Below, one piece after another: positions 28,061-37,771 of a DNA stretch of 49,504 nt. Origin of the DNA: an uncultured Algibacter sp. (GTDB taxonomy: Bacteria > Bacteroidota > Bacteroidia > Flavobacteriales > Flavobacteriaceae); contig NZ_CAJQQI010000011.1 in NCBI RefSeq assembly GCF_905480415.1, positions 1 to 49,504 of the forward strand. Direction: 5' to 3'. The notes beneath the pieces are model-generated. The model had not been told where the DNA came from. It was given only the letters and a program-made list of their open reading frames with translations, and searched no databases. Made by a program: the position numbers and the translations under genes. Position 1 is the stretch's first letter. The number at the start of each line of letters is the position of its first letter.

Positions 28061-28162
28061 ATGAGAAAAGAGGATAATACTTTTAATAAATATTTATTTA
28101 TAGGATTAACCATTCTAGTTGTAATAGTTATCACTATTAATGTTACTGTATATTTTATATAG
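28061..28162 (+). CDS. Putative 33-aa single-pass membrane peptide
   Basis: MRKEDNTFNKYLFIGLTILVVIVITINVTVYFI*: charged N-terminus then one hydrophobic segment; downstream of promoter copy 2, followed by a strong terminator. Confidence 0.55.
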   Translation: MRKEDNTFNKYLFIGLTILVVIVITINVTVYFI

Positions 28163-28189
28163 CTCGACTTGGTGCGTTAGGCCTTGACT

Positions 28190-28228
28190 AAAAAAGGGTG
28201 TTGCACAAATAATGCAACACCCTTTTTT
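28190..28228. terminator. Bidirectional Rho-independent terminator
   Basis: AAAAAAGGGTGTTGCAcaaataaTGCAACACCCTTTTTT. Confidence 0.9.
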
Positions 28229-28245
28229 ATAAAGTTTTATTAAAA

Positions 28246-29457
28246 CTAAAGCTCTAGAGCTTTTTTAACACCATTATTCATTAATAATTCAACTGGATTT
28301 TCTAAAGCTTCCTTAACAGCTACTAAAAAACCGACACTTTCTTTTCCATCAATAATTCTATGATCATATGATAATGCTACGAACATAATTGGTCTTATCT
28401 CAACCTTACCGTCAATAGCAACCGGGCGTTCAACTATGTTATGCATTCCTAAAATTCCACTTTGTGGTGGATTGATTATTGGTGTAGATAACATACTTCC
28501 AAAAACCCCTCCGTTTGTGATAGTAAATGTTCCTCCAGTCATTTCGTCAACCGTAATTTGACCATCTCTTGCACGAATTGCTAAACGTTTAACTTCAGAT
28601 TCAACACCTCTAAAACTTAAGTTTTCAGCATTTCTAATTACTGGAACCATTAATCCTTTTGGCCCAGAAACGGCAATACTTATATCACAAAAGTCATATG
28701 ACAACATTTCTTTTCCATCCAGCATGGAGTTTACTGCTGGATACATCTCTAAAGCTCTAACTACGGCCAAAGTGAAGAAACTCATAAACCCTAGACTAAC
28801 ACCATGTTTTGCTTTAAAAGTTTCTTTGTATTCTGAACGTAATGCAAAAATAGGCGACATATCAACCTCGTTAAACGTAGTTAACATGGCTGTTGTGTTT
28901 TTCACCTCTACTAAACGCTCTGCTACTTTACGACGCAGCATAGACATTTTACTTCTTGAAGCACCTCTGCTTCCTCCTGCAGGTGTTCCCATAGATGGTA
29001 CTGCATTTACAGCATCATCTTTAGTCACCCTTCCATCTTTACCTGTTCCAGAAATAGAGCTAGAATCCATGCCTTTTTCAGCTAAAATCTTTTTAGCAGC
29101 CGGACTCGCAGAACCAGTTGCATAGGTTTTAGTTTCAACAGCTACTACTTTAGGTGCTTCAGCCTTAGGTGCTTCTTCTTTCAATCCTTCTTTTGGAGCT
29201 TCATCACCTGCAGGCTTTTCAGCACTAGTATCAATTAAACATACTACTGCACCAACCTCTACAGCATCACCTTCTTCCGCTTTAAGGGTTATAATTCCAC
29301 TGACTTCAGCTGGCAATTCTAGAGTTGCTTTATCACTATCTACCTCAGCAATTGCTTGGTCTTTTTCAACATAATCTCCATCTTCAACTAACCATGCTGC
29401 TATTTCTACCTCTGTAATAGATTCCCCTGGCGAAGGCACTTTCATTTCTAAAATCAT
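28246..29457 (-). CDS. odhB: 2-oxoglutarate dehydrogenase E2 (dihydrolipoyllysine-residue succinyltransferase)
   Basis: [74 protein letters not shown]. Confidence 0.96.
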   Translation of the reverse strand: MILEMKVPSPGESITEVEIAAWLVEDGDYVEKDQAIAEVDSDKATLELPAEVSGIITLKAEEGDAVEVGAVVCLIDTSAEKPAGDEAPKEGLKEEAPKAEAPKVVAVETKTYATGSASPAAKKILAEKGMDSSSISGTGKDGRVTKDDAVNAVPSMGTPAGGSRGASRSKMSMLRRKVAERLVEVKNTTAMLTTFNEVDMSPIFALRSEYKETFKAKHGVSLGFMSFFTLAVVRALEMYPAVNSMLDGKEMLSYDFCDISIAVSGPKGLMVPVIRNAENLSFRGVESEVKRLAIRARDGQITVDEMTGGTFTITNGGVFGSMLSTPIINPPQSGILGMHNIVERPVAIDGKVEIRPIMFVALSYDHRIIDGKESVGFLVAVKEALENPVELLMNNGVKKALEL

Positions 29458-29501
29458 TCTTTATAATTTTAATTGTATATCAATTAGATTCTCTTTTTCT
29501 T

Positions 29502-32240
29502 TTAATTTTTAAACACTTCATCAATAACGCGACGTTGTCTTCTTTTGTCCCTAGTGCTTGATCCTGGCGCAGGTACTGAACTATATGGTCGAGATGCAAC
29601 TTCTAATTTAACCAAATCCATACGTTGTACCATATGGCTCCAAGCTCCCATGTTCTTTGGTTCTTCTTGTGCCCATATATAATTCTCAACATTTGGGTAC
29701 CGGTTAATGACTTCTTGAATTCTTTCCAAATGCAAAGGAAATAGTTGTTCTATTCTTACTAAAGCCACATCGTTCCTTTCCAACAATTCTCTTTCGGCTA
29801 GTAAATCGTAATAAAACTTACCTGTACAAAAAACTAACTTCTTTACATGTTTTGAATCGATTATATCATCGATAACCTCTTCAAAATTACCATTAGCTAA
29901 TTCATTTATTGATGAAGTGGCTTTAGGGTGACGCAATAAACTCTTAGGTGTAAAAACTATTAAAGGTTTTCTAAAATCGCGTTTCATTTGACGTCGTAAT
30001 ATATGAAAGATGCTAGCAGGTGTAGTACAATCTGCAACAATCATATTATCATTCCCACATAACTGCAAATAGCGTTCTATTCTTGCAGATGAATGCTCAG
30101 ACCCTTGTCCTTCATATCCATGTGGTAATAATACAACAATACCGTTTTGTGATTTCCATTTATCTTCTGCTGCTGATAAGTATTGATCAAAAATAATTTG
30201 AGCACCATTACTAAAGTCTCCAAATTGAGCTTCCCAAATAGTTAAGGTATTAGGATTGGCCATAGCATATCCATAGTCGAATCCAAGAACACCATATTCT
30301 GATAAAAAGGAATTATAAATATCCATTTTACCTTTATTTTCTGGATTGGTGTTTAAGAGATTGATTCGTTCTTCAGATATTTCATCACGTAAAATAGCAT
30401 GTCTGTGGCTAAACGTTCCGCGTTCTACGTCTTGACCTGAAATGCGCACATTAAATCCTTCTTCAAGTAAACTTCCGTAAGCTAATGTTTCAGCCATTCC
30501 CCAATCTAGTGTATCGGATTCAAAAACCATTTTTGCACGACCATCCAAAATCCTTACGGCTTTACGCAAAAACTTAACACCTTTTGGTACGGTTGAAACT
30601 ATTTTAGATATATTTTCCAATTTACCTTTTGTGTAAGACGTATTTTCTACTTCAAGCATGTCTTCTAAACTTCCGCGCTCAAAATCTGTCCAACGCTCTT
30701 GCATAAACTCTCTAACTTTAGAAGACTTTACTTGTTTAGATTTCTCATATTCACGTTCTAAAGTGGCTTTGAAATCTAAAACAATTTTATCTAAATATGC
30801 CTTATCAATTGTATTCTCAGCAATTAATTTATCTGAATATATTTTAAATGGATTAGCGTGTTTAGCTATTTCCTTATATAATTTTGGTTGTGTAAAACGA
30901 GGCTCATCACCTTCGTTATGTCCATACTTTCTATAACCCAATAAATCAATATAAACATCTTTTTTGTATCGCATTCTATACTCTAAGGCCATTTCCACCG
31001 CGTGAACAACTGCTTCAGCGTCATCGGCGTTAACATGCAATACTGGCGATAAGGTTACTTTAGCAACATCGGTACAATAGGTACTTGAACGGGCATCTAA
31101 ATAATTAGTTGTAAAGCCTATTTGATTATTTACAACGATATGAATAGTTCCTCCCGTTTTATAACCATTCAATTGGCTCATTTGTGCCACTTCATAAGCA
31201 ATTCCTTGTCCAGCAATAGCAGCATCCCCATGCACAATTATTGGTAAAATTTTAGAATCATCACCACCATAATCAGCATCAATTTTTGCTCGAGTAATAC
31301 CCTCGGCTACAGGAGCAACAGTTTCTAAATGAGATGGATTTGGAACCAAATTCATTTTAATGCTTTTTCCGTTTTGATAGGTTTTATCCAAAGTCAATCC
31401 TAAATGATACTTTACATCACCATCAATGCTTTCGTCTTCAAAATCTTTACCATCAAATTCGCTAAAAAGTTCATTTACTGGTTTTCTAAAAATATTTACA
31501 AGTGTACTTAAACGCCCTCTATGTGCCATTCCTAAAACACATTCTTTAACACCAAATTTTTCAACGGCATAAAAAAGTACGTTGCTAATAGCTGGAATTA
31601 AAGATTCTCCCCCTTCTAACGAAAATCGCTTTTGACCCACATATTTAGTTTGCAAAAAGTTTTCGAACGTAACCGCGTGATTTAGTTTTGAAAGAATATA
31701 TTTTTTAGTTTCAACTGAAAAATTAGGCTGATTATCATTTTTGTTTAATTGCTCTTGCCACCACTTTATAACCTCAGGATTACGCAAATACATATATTCC
31801 ATTCCAATAGAACTGCAATAAATATTTTCTAAATGCGTAATGATTTGACGTAAGGTTTTAGCGCCGATTCCTAATATTTCTCCCGCATTAAAAACGGTAT
31901 CTAAATCACTTTCAGAAAGATCAAAATTACTAATCTCTAAAGTTGGGGAATAGCTTCTTCGCTCTCTAACAGGATTCGTTTTTGTAAACAAATGCCCCCG
32001 CATTCTGTATCCATCAATAAGCCTTACAATATTGAATTCTTTTTGAACTTGTTCTGGTATTTCGGTTGAAACACTTTCAATAAACTCGCCATCTAAACCG
32101 GAATTCTCACTACCAAAATCATACCCTTGAAAAAAGGCTCTCCAACTTGGTTCTACCGCATCTGGGTTCTGTAGATATTGCTCGTATAAATCAGCAAAAT
32201 ATGCTGTATGTGCTGCATTTAAAAATGAAAATTTATCCAT
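29502..32240 (-). CDS. sucA: 2-oxoglutarate dehydrogenase E1
   Basis: 912-aa ORF; LGMAHRGRLSTLVNIFRKPVNELFSEF, IVHGDAAIAGQGIAYEVAQMSQLNGYKTGGTIHIVVNNQIGFTT, HGYEGQGSEHSSARIERYLQL. Confidence 0.97.
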   Translation of the reverse strand: MDKFSFLNAAHTAYFADLYEQYLQNPDAVEPSWRAFFQGYDFGSENSGLDGEFIESVSTEIPEQVQKEFNIVRLIDGYRMRGHLFTKTNPVRERRSYSPTLEISNFDLSESDLDTVFNAGEILGIGAKTLRQIITHLENIYCSSIGMEYMYLRNPEVIKWWQEQLNKNDNQPNFSVETKKYILSKLNHAVTFENFLQTKYVGQKRFSLEGGESLIPAISNVLFYAVEKFGVKECVLGMAHRGRLSTLVNIFRKPVNELFSEFDGKDFEDESIDGDVKYHLGLTLDKTYQNGKSIKMNLVPNPSHLETVAPVAEGITRAKIDADYGGDDSKILPIIVHGDAAIAGQGIAYEVAQMSQLNGYKTGGTIHIVVNNQIGFTTNYLDARSSTYCTDVAKVTLSPVLHVNADDAEAVVHAVEMALEYRMRYKKDVYIDLLGYRKYGHNEGDEPRFTQPKLYKEIAKHANPFKIYSDKLIAENTIDKAYLDKIVLDFKATLEREYEKSKQVKSSKVREFMQERWTDFERGSLEDMLEVENTSYTKGKLENISKIVSTVPKGVKFLRKAVRILDGRAKMVFESDTLDWGMAETLAYGSLLEEGFNVRISGQDVERGTFSHRHAILRDEISEERINLLNTNPENKGKMDIYNSFLSEYGVLGFDYGYAMANPNTLTIWEAQFGDFSNGAQIIFDQYLSAAEDKWKSQNGIVVLLPHGYEGQGSEHSSARIERYLQLCGNDNMIVADCTTPASIFHILRRQMKRDFRKPLIVFTPKSLLRHPKATSSINELANGNFEEVIDDIIDSKHVKKLVFCTGKFYYDLLAERELLERNDVALVRIEQLFPLHLERIQEVINRYPNVENYIWAQEEPKNMGAWSHMVQRMDLVKLEVASRPYSSVPAPGSSTRDKRRQRRVIDEVFKN

Positions 32241-32394
32241 TGCTATTTTTAATCCCGTGTAGGTTAGTCAAAATGTTTTTCAAAAATACAACTTTTACCA
32301 AAATTACATGTTTCTTTAACTATATTTATGGCCTATATCACATATTTAACGAATTCACTTTTACTTGTTAAGTTTTTAACTATCACTCATTCTC

Positions 32395-32925
32395 ATGAAT
32401 TTAATTCTATCAATTAATAAAAAAACAGCGCTTATTTTAATTATAATCTCTTGTTGCTTTCAAAATATCAAAGCTCAAGAAATCAAAAGCAATTTCTGGA
32501 ATCATGTGCGCTTTGGTGGCGGACTAGGGTTAAACTTTGGAGACAACTTTTTCAGTGCAACTGTTGCACCTAGTGGCATTTATGAATTTGACAAAAACGT
32601 TTCACTTGGTTTGGGGCTAAATGCCACTTTTAACAATCAAAAAAGTTTTTACAAATCAACTATTTTGGGAGGAAGTTTAATTGGGCTTTATAATCCAATT
32701 CAAGGCCTACAACTTTCAGCAGAATTTGAACAACTTAATGTTAATAGACGCTACAATGGTAATTTGAATATTACTGATGATAATTACTGGATACCGGCTT
32801 TATATCTGGGTGCAGGTTACCGAAATGGCAATGTCACTTTTGGAATTAGATATGACGTTTTATATGACGATGAAAAAAGCATCTATGCTGACGCTTGGGC
32901 GCCTTTTGTTAGATTCTATTTTTAG
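32395..32925 (+). CDS. Uncharacterised outer-membrane beta-barrel-like protein
   Basis: 176-aa ORF, signal peptide, VRFGGGLGLNFGDNFFSATVAPSGIYEFDKNVSLGLGLNATF...WAPFVRFYF. Confidence 0.75.
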   Translation: MNLILSINKKTALILIIISCCFQNIKAQEIKSNFWNHVRFGGGLGLNFGDNFFSATVAPSGIYEFDKNVSLGLGLNATFNNQKSFYKSTILGGSLIGLYNPIQGLQLSAEFEQLNVNRRYNGNLNITDDNYWIPALYLGAGYRNGNVTFGIRYDVLYDDEKSIYADAWAPFVRFYF

Positions 32926-33356
32926 AGCGGAAGAAAAGATGCTCCTAATTTAACTTCTTTTACAACATCTTTAATAGTCTTAGATCTTAAACTTTTTAAT
33001 ATTTGACTTTTTGAATCGCTTAAGGCAAAATGTAAAGGACAGGGTTTCTCTTCATTACATTTTTCTAAACTCATCATACAAGAATTTAGCTTATCCTCAC
33101 CATCTATTACATTTACAATACTCATGATTGAATGCCCCAAATTGGTTTCATTTAAATAAAAGCCTCCTTTTGGGCCTCTAACAGAAGTCACTATTTCCGC
33201 TTTAACCAATTCTTGCAATAATTTGGCAATATAAGCTTGCGGAACATTAGTAGGTTTAGCAATATCCTTAACTATAACTTTATTTTCTTCACTACTGTGT
33301 ATCGCTAAAAACAATACAGCCTTAATAGCATATTTTGATGATTTCGAGAGCATCAA
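32922..33356 (-). CDS. Rrf2 family transcriptional regulator (putative Fe-S/NO sensor)
   Basis: MMLSKSSKYAIKAVLFLAIHSSE...VKAEIVTSVRGPKGGFYLNE; SCMMSLEKCNEEKPC (C-X6-C-X5-C). Confidence 0.9.
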   Translation of the reverse strand: MMLSKSSKYAIKAVLFLAIHSSEENKVIVKDIAKPTNVPQAYIAKLLQELVKAEIVTSVRGPKGGFYLNETNLGHSIMSIVNVIDGEDKLNSCMMSLEKCNEEKPCPLHFALSDSKSQILKSLRSKTIKDVVKEVKLGASFLPL

Positions 33357-33386
33357 TTAATATTTTAAATTAAGTACAAATTAAAA

Positions 33387-33450
33387 AAGATATTTTCATC
33401 TTAAATATGATTTTTATCATACTATTTTCTGTGAATACACCATAATTTTG
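33387..33450 (+). promoter_or_regulatory. nos cluster promoter/operator: AAGAT dyad, FNR-like dyad and -7 element
   Basis: AAGATATTTTCATCTT (33387-33402); TATGATTTTTATCATA (33406-33421, perfect 6-nt arms); TAATTTTG (33443-33450); FNR-like centre to -7 = 29 nt. Confidence 0.65.
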
Positions 33451-33469
33451 CTTCATAAAATTAATACTT

Positions 33470-33967
33470 ATGACAAAAGCACTAAACATTGTAACGGGAT
33501 TATTTGTATTACTGCTAATTAGTTGCGGTGGTAAAGAAGAAAAAAAGAAGGAAGGGTTCTCTTATGAAAAAAAGGAAGCCACAGAAAAAGTTGTAAAAAA
33601 AGCTGAAACTATTCCAGCTTCAAAAAGAGTAGACTTATCCAATAAAGGTATTGGCCCTATTACATCTATGGCTTTAAACGCAGAGATAGATCAGACCATG
33701 GTAACTCACGGTGCTGATGTATTTAAAAAAATGTGTACAGCTTGCCACAGAACTAATAAAAAATTCATTGGCCCTCCACCAGCAGGGATCTTTGAACGTA
33801 GATCTCCAGAATGGGTTATGAATATGATTTTAAACCCCGACGAGATGGTTAAAAAAGACCCATTAGCAAAAGAATTACTTATGGAGTTTAATGGATCACC
33901 AATGGCAAATCAAAACTTATCAGAAGAAGATGCCAGAGCTGTATTAGAATATTTTAGAACATTATAA
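33470..33967 (+). CDS. c-type cytochrome lipoprotein
   Basis: Lipobox LLLISCGG; CTACHRTNKKFIGPPP; terminal SPMANQNLSEEDARAVLEYFRTL. Confidence 0.9.
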   Translation: MTKALNIVTGLFVLLLISCGGKEEKKKEGFSYEKKEATEKVVKKAETIPASKRVDLSNKGIGPITSMALNAEIDQTMVTHGADVFKKMCTACHRTNKKFIGPPPAGIFERRSPEWVMNMILNPDEMVKKDPLAKELLMEFNGSPMANQNLSEEDARAVLEYFRTL

Positions 33968-34005
33968 TAACGGGAACAACTAAAACCAACTAAAAACCAA
34001 GATAG

Positions 34006-34581
34006 ATGAAAACACTTAAACAAATTTTTATATGCGTATTCTGCTTATTAGCATTTGCTGCGTGCAAAAACGAAACCCAAGATGCTTCAACGAACTCATT
34101 GTTTACAGAGGCTGAAACCACGGCAAATAAAAAAACGGGGCAGGCATTTATTACAGACGATGAAAGTACACCAACAGTATTAAGCATAGCCATTGGCTCT
34201 CCAGACCATACTACTTTGGTTGCAGCTGTGCAAGCAGCATCTCTAGAAAACGCTTTAGTAAATGCTGGACCTTTAATGGTATTTGCACCTACTAATGATG
34301 CCTTTGCAGCTTTACCAGAAGGTACCGTCGAAAATTTATTGAAACCAGAAAACAAAGATGCTCTAGCTAATATTTTAAAGTATCATGTTACTCCTGGAAA
34401 CTATTCTAAAGACTTTTTAAAGAAATTTAAAAAACTAGGTCAGGCCAACAACCAATATGTAAAAATTGATGTTGTAGATGGTGAACCTATGATTGGAGGC
34501 GCAAAAATACTTGGAAGTGTAAAAGCTGGAAATGGAATAGTTCATGTCATCGATAAAGTTCTATTACCACCAACTGAATAA
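34006..34581 (+). CDS. Fasciclin (FAS1) domain lipoprotein
   Basis: DHTTLVAAVQAASLENALVNAGPLMVFAPTNDAFAALPEGTVENLLKPENKDALANILKYHVTPG...NGIVHVIDKVLLPP. Confidence 0.92.
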   Translation: MKTLKQIFICVFCLLAFAACKNETQDASTNSLFTEAETTANKKTGQAFITDDESTPTVLSIAIGSPDHTTLVAAVQAASLENALVNAGPLMVFAPTNDAFAALPEGTVENLLKPENKDALANILKYHVTPGNYSKDFLKKFKKLGQANNQYVKIDVVDGEPMIGGAKILGSVKAGNGIVHVIDKVLLPPTE

Positions 34582-34609
34582 TATAAACACTAATTAAAAC
34601 TATACTAAA

Positions 34610-36580
34610 ATGAAAAAAAGACTAACATCAACTATTGCAATTGCAATGATTTTTGCTGCATTTACAAGTTGTAATAACTCAGGCAAAACTAACGGTCAAT
34701 CTGGTGCCTTATCTAGTAACGTAGCAGAAAAAGTATATGTAGCACCGGGTGAATACGACGAATTCTATGCCTTTATCTCTGGTGGTTATAGCGGTAACTT
34801 AACAGTTTACGGTTTACCATCTGGAAGAATGTTTAAGGAAATCCCTGTGTTTTCTCAATTTCCAACCTCTGGGTATGGTTATTCAGAAGAAACAAAACCA
34901 ATGTTGAATACTTCTCATGGGTTTATACCTTGGGGAGATTCTCACCATCCAGACATTTCGCAAACTGCGGGAGAAATAGATGGTCGTTTCATTTTTATAA
35001 ATGAAAACAACACACCTAGAATTGCAAAAATTGATCTAAAAACATTTGAAACCACTGAAATTATCGAAGTGCCAAATAGTGCAGGTAACCACAGTTCTTC
35101 ATTTGTTACTGAAAATACAGAGTATGTAGTTGCAGGTACACGTTTTTCTGTACCAATTCCACAACGCGATATGCCAATAAAAGAATATAAGGGTAATTTT
35201 CAAGGGGCCTTATCATTTATTAGTGTAGCACCAGAAACGGGTAATATGGATATAAAATTCCAAGTACTAATGCCTGGTTTCAACTATGATTTATCACACC
35301 CTGGACGTGGAAAATCTCACGGATGGTTCTTCTTCACGACTTATAACACGGAAGAAGCAAGTACCTTATTGGAGGTTAACGCATCTCAAAACGATAAAGA
35401 TTTTATTGCTGCTGTAAACTGGAAAAAAATTGAAGAATACGTAAATAATGGCGGTGGAACTATGATGCCAGCTGATTATGCACATAATGTATATGATGAG
35501 CATACACACACAGCAACCTCTACTATGAAAAAAGAAGTACGTGTAGTTAATCCTTCAGAAGTTCCTGGAGCTGTATATTTCTTACCAACACCAAAATCAC
35601 CTCACGGCTGTGATGTTGATCCTTCTGGAGAGTACATTGTAGGTAATGGTAAATTATCTGCCAACTTAACGGTTCATTCATTTACAAAAATGCTAGCTGC
35701 TATTGAAGGTGAAAAGTTTGATGGTGAAGCTTATGGAATTCCAATTTTAAAATTTGAAGATGTTTTAGCAGGTTCAGTAGAGCAACCAGGATTAGGACCT
35801 TTACATACCGAGTTTGATGGAAAAGGAAACGCTTACACAACATTCTTTATTTCTTCTGAAGTTGTAAAATGGAAATTAGGTACTTGGGAAGTTATAGATA
35901 GAAAACCTACCTATTACTCTGTTGGTCACTTAACCATTCCTGGAGGAAACTCTGGAAAACCTCAAGGTAAATACATGTTTGCCATGAATAAAATCACAAA
36001 AGATAGATACTTACCAACTGGTCCAGAAATGGAGCACTCTGCACAATTATATGATATTTCCGGTGATAAAATGGAATTACTTTTAGATTTCCCAACACAC
36101 GGAGAGCCTCACTATGCTGCAGCCATGCGAGCAGATCTTATAAAGGAACGTTCTCAGAAAATCTACGACTTAGAAGACAACAAGCACCCTTATGCTGCTA
36201 AATCTGATGACGACACTAAAGTAGTGAGAAAAGGTAATGAAGTTCATATTTATATGACGACTATTAGAAGTCACTTCTCACCAGATAATATTGAAGGTAT
36301 TAAATTAGGAGATAAAGTTTATTTCCACGTCACCAATTTAGAACAAGATTTTGATGTACCTCACGGCTTTGCTGTACTTGGACAAAATACATCTGAATTA
36401 TTAATTATGCCAGGACAAACTAAAACCTCAGTTTGGGAACCAACAAAAGTTGGTGTATGGCCATTCTATTGTACTGATTTCTGTTCTGCATTACACCAAG
36501 AAATGCAAGGTTACATAAGAGTATCGGCTGCAAATGCTAACACACCATTAATTTGGTCAATGGGAGAAGACATAGAGTAA
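34610..36580 (+). CDS. nosZ: Nitrous-oxide reductase, clade II / Sec-type
   Basis: 656 aa; Sec/lipoprotein-type N-terminus without twin Arg; CuA motif FYCTDFCSALHQEMQGYI; His-rich SHPGRGKSHGWFFFTTYN, PHGCDVDPSGEYIVGNGKLS. Confidence 0.96.
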   Translation: MKKRLTSTIAIAMIFAAFTSCNNSGKTNGQSGALSSNVAEKVYVAPGEYDEFYAFISGGYSGNLTVYGLPSGRMFKEIPVFSQFPTSGYGYSEETKPMLNTSHGFIPWGDSHHPDISQTAGEIDGRFIFINENNTPRIAKIDLKTFETTEIIEVPNSAGNHSSSFVTENTEYVVAGTRFSVPIPQRDMPIKEYKGNFQGALSFISVAPETGNMDIKFQVLMPGFNYDLSHPGRGKSHGWFFFTTYNTEEASTLLEVNASQNDKDFIAAVNWKKIEEYVNNGGGTMMPADYAHNVYDEHTHTATSTMKKEVRVVNPSEVPGAVYFLPTPKSPHGCDVDPSGEYIVGNGKLSANLTVHSFTKMLAAIEGEKFDGEAYGIPILKFEDVLAGSVEQPGLGPLHTEFDGKGNAYTTFFISSEVVKWKLGTWEVIDRKPTYYSVGHLTIPGGNSGKPQGKYMFAMNKITKDRYLPTGPEMEHSAQLYDISGDKMELLLDFPTHGEPHYAAAMRADLIKERSQKIYDLEDNKHPYAAKSDDDTKVVRKGNEVHIYMTTIRSHFSPDNIEGIKLGDKVYFHVTNLEQDFDVPHGFAVLGQNTSELLIMPGQTKTSVWEPTKVGVWPFYCTDFCSALHQEMQGYIRVSAANANTPLIWSMGEDIE

Positions 36581-36633
36581 ACAGTTTTTAAAGCTTAGAG
36601 GGATTTTGTTTTAGTGTTTATTTCTCTAACTAA

Positions 36634-36660
36634 GGCGAGAGTGGACTTTTCGCTCTCGCC
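36634..36660 (+). terminator. Stem-loop between nosZ and the downstream nos genes
   Basis: GGCGAGAGtggacttttCGCTCTCGCCTTT. Confidence 0.75.
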
Positions 36661-36707
36661 TTTATCATTTAATGCTAAAAATATAAAATACCATAGACTT
36701 AGAATTA

Positions 36708-37297
36708 TGAAAAAGCAAAATATAATTATGATTGTAGCCGCATTGCTACCTCTAGGATTGTTTCTTTTTCCGCTTTGGAGAATTACTCTAGAAGCACCTC
36801 AGTATCCTACACCATTAGCAATGAATATCCATGTAAATGATTTTTCTGATGTTCATCCACACGACATTAAAAACATTAATTTAATGAATCATTATGTGGG
36901 TATGCAGTATATTCCCGAGGCTATTCCCGAATTCAAAATTTTTCCAACAGGAATACTAATAACAAGTTTTATAGGCTTGCTTATTGGTTGGAAAGGCAAC
37001 TATAAATGGTTTTTAGGATGGTTTATACTAATGCTTGTTTTAAGTGCTGCAGGCATGTACGATTTCTATTTATGGGAACATGACTATGGACATAATTTAG
37101 ACCCCAAAGCCATTATGAAGTTTACCAACAAAGATGGCACTGTTATGGGCTTTCAACCTCCGCTTTTTGGAACTAAAGACATCTTAAACTTTAAAGCACA
37201 TTCTTATCCACAATTTGGTGCATTATTTTTAGGATTAGGTATTGCTTCAGGATTTTTAGCTTATTTTGTAGGTAAGAAAAATAAATCCACGGCATAG
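36708..37297 (+). CDS. Nos-cluster integral membrane protein (ATG 36708 preferred over ORF start 36614)
   Basis: MKKQNIIMIVAALLPLGLFLFPLWRITLEAPQYPTPLAMNIHVNDF...; the longer ORF start would lie in the nosZ stem-loop region. Confidence 0.8.
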
Positions 37298-37328
37298 ATG
37301 TCAAAAAAAACAATAAAACACTAAAACA

Positions 37329-37766
37329 ATGCAAACACCAAAACACTATTCAACTCTTGCATTACTCTTGTTATTTTTAAATTGTAATGTGTCTCCAAAG
37401 GCCATAGATTATGGTGGCGATGGCTGTCACTTTTGTAAAATGACCATAGTCGATAAGGTTCATGCTGCAGAAGTAGTTACCAAAAAAGGGAAAGTCTATA
37501 AATTCGATGCCACCGAATGCCTGATTAACTTCATGGAAGATTTTGACACTTCTGAAATTGAATTGTACTTGTCTAACAATTACACAGAACCTGAAGCTTT
37601 AATTGATGCTACAAAAGCTACGTTTTTAATAAGCGACAATATCCCAAGTCCAATGGGAGCGTTTCTTAGTGCATTTAAAAACAAGACAGATGCTGAGACA
37701 TTTCAAGCTGAAAAAGGAGGTGATTTGTATACATGGGAAACTTTACTAGTAAAATTTAAAGACTAG
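37329..37766 (+). CDS. nosL: NosL family copper chaperone lipoprotein
   Basis: GGDGCHFCKMTIVDKVHAAEVVTKKGKVYKFDATECLINFM; position in nos cluster. Confidence 0.9.
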   Translation: MQTPKHYSTLALLLLFLNCNVSPKAIDYGGDGCHFCKMTIVDKVHAAEVVTKKGKVYKFDATECLINFMEDFDTSEIELYLSNNYTEPEALIDATKATFLISDNIPSPMGAFLSAFKNKTDAETFQAEKGGDLYTWETLLVKFKD

Positions 37767-37771
37767 TAATC

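Noticed and set aside
28724-29125. 133-aa plus-strand ORF
   Set aside because: Antisense to odhB.
30658-30936. 92-aa plus-strand ORF
   Set aside because: Antisense to the 2-oxoglutarate dehydrogenase E1 gene.
34610-34690. Twin-arginine signal (clade I NosZ)
   Set aside because: N-terminus MKKRLTSTIAIAMIFAAFTSCNNSG has no twin-arginine consensus and looks Sec/lipoprotein type, as in clade II.
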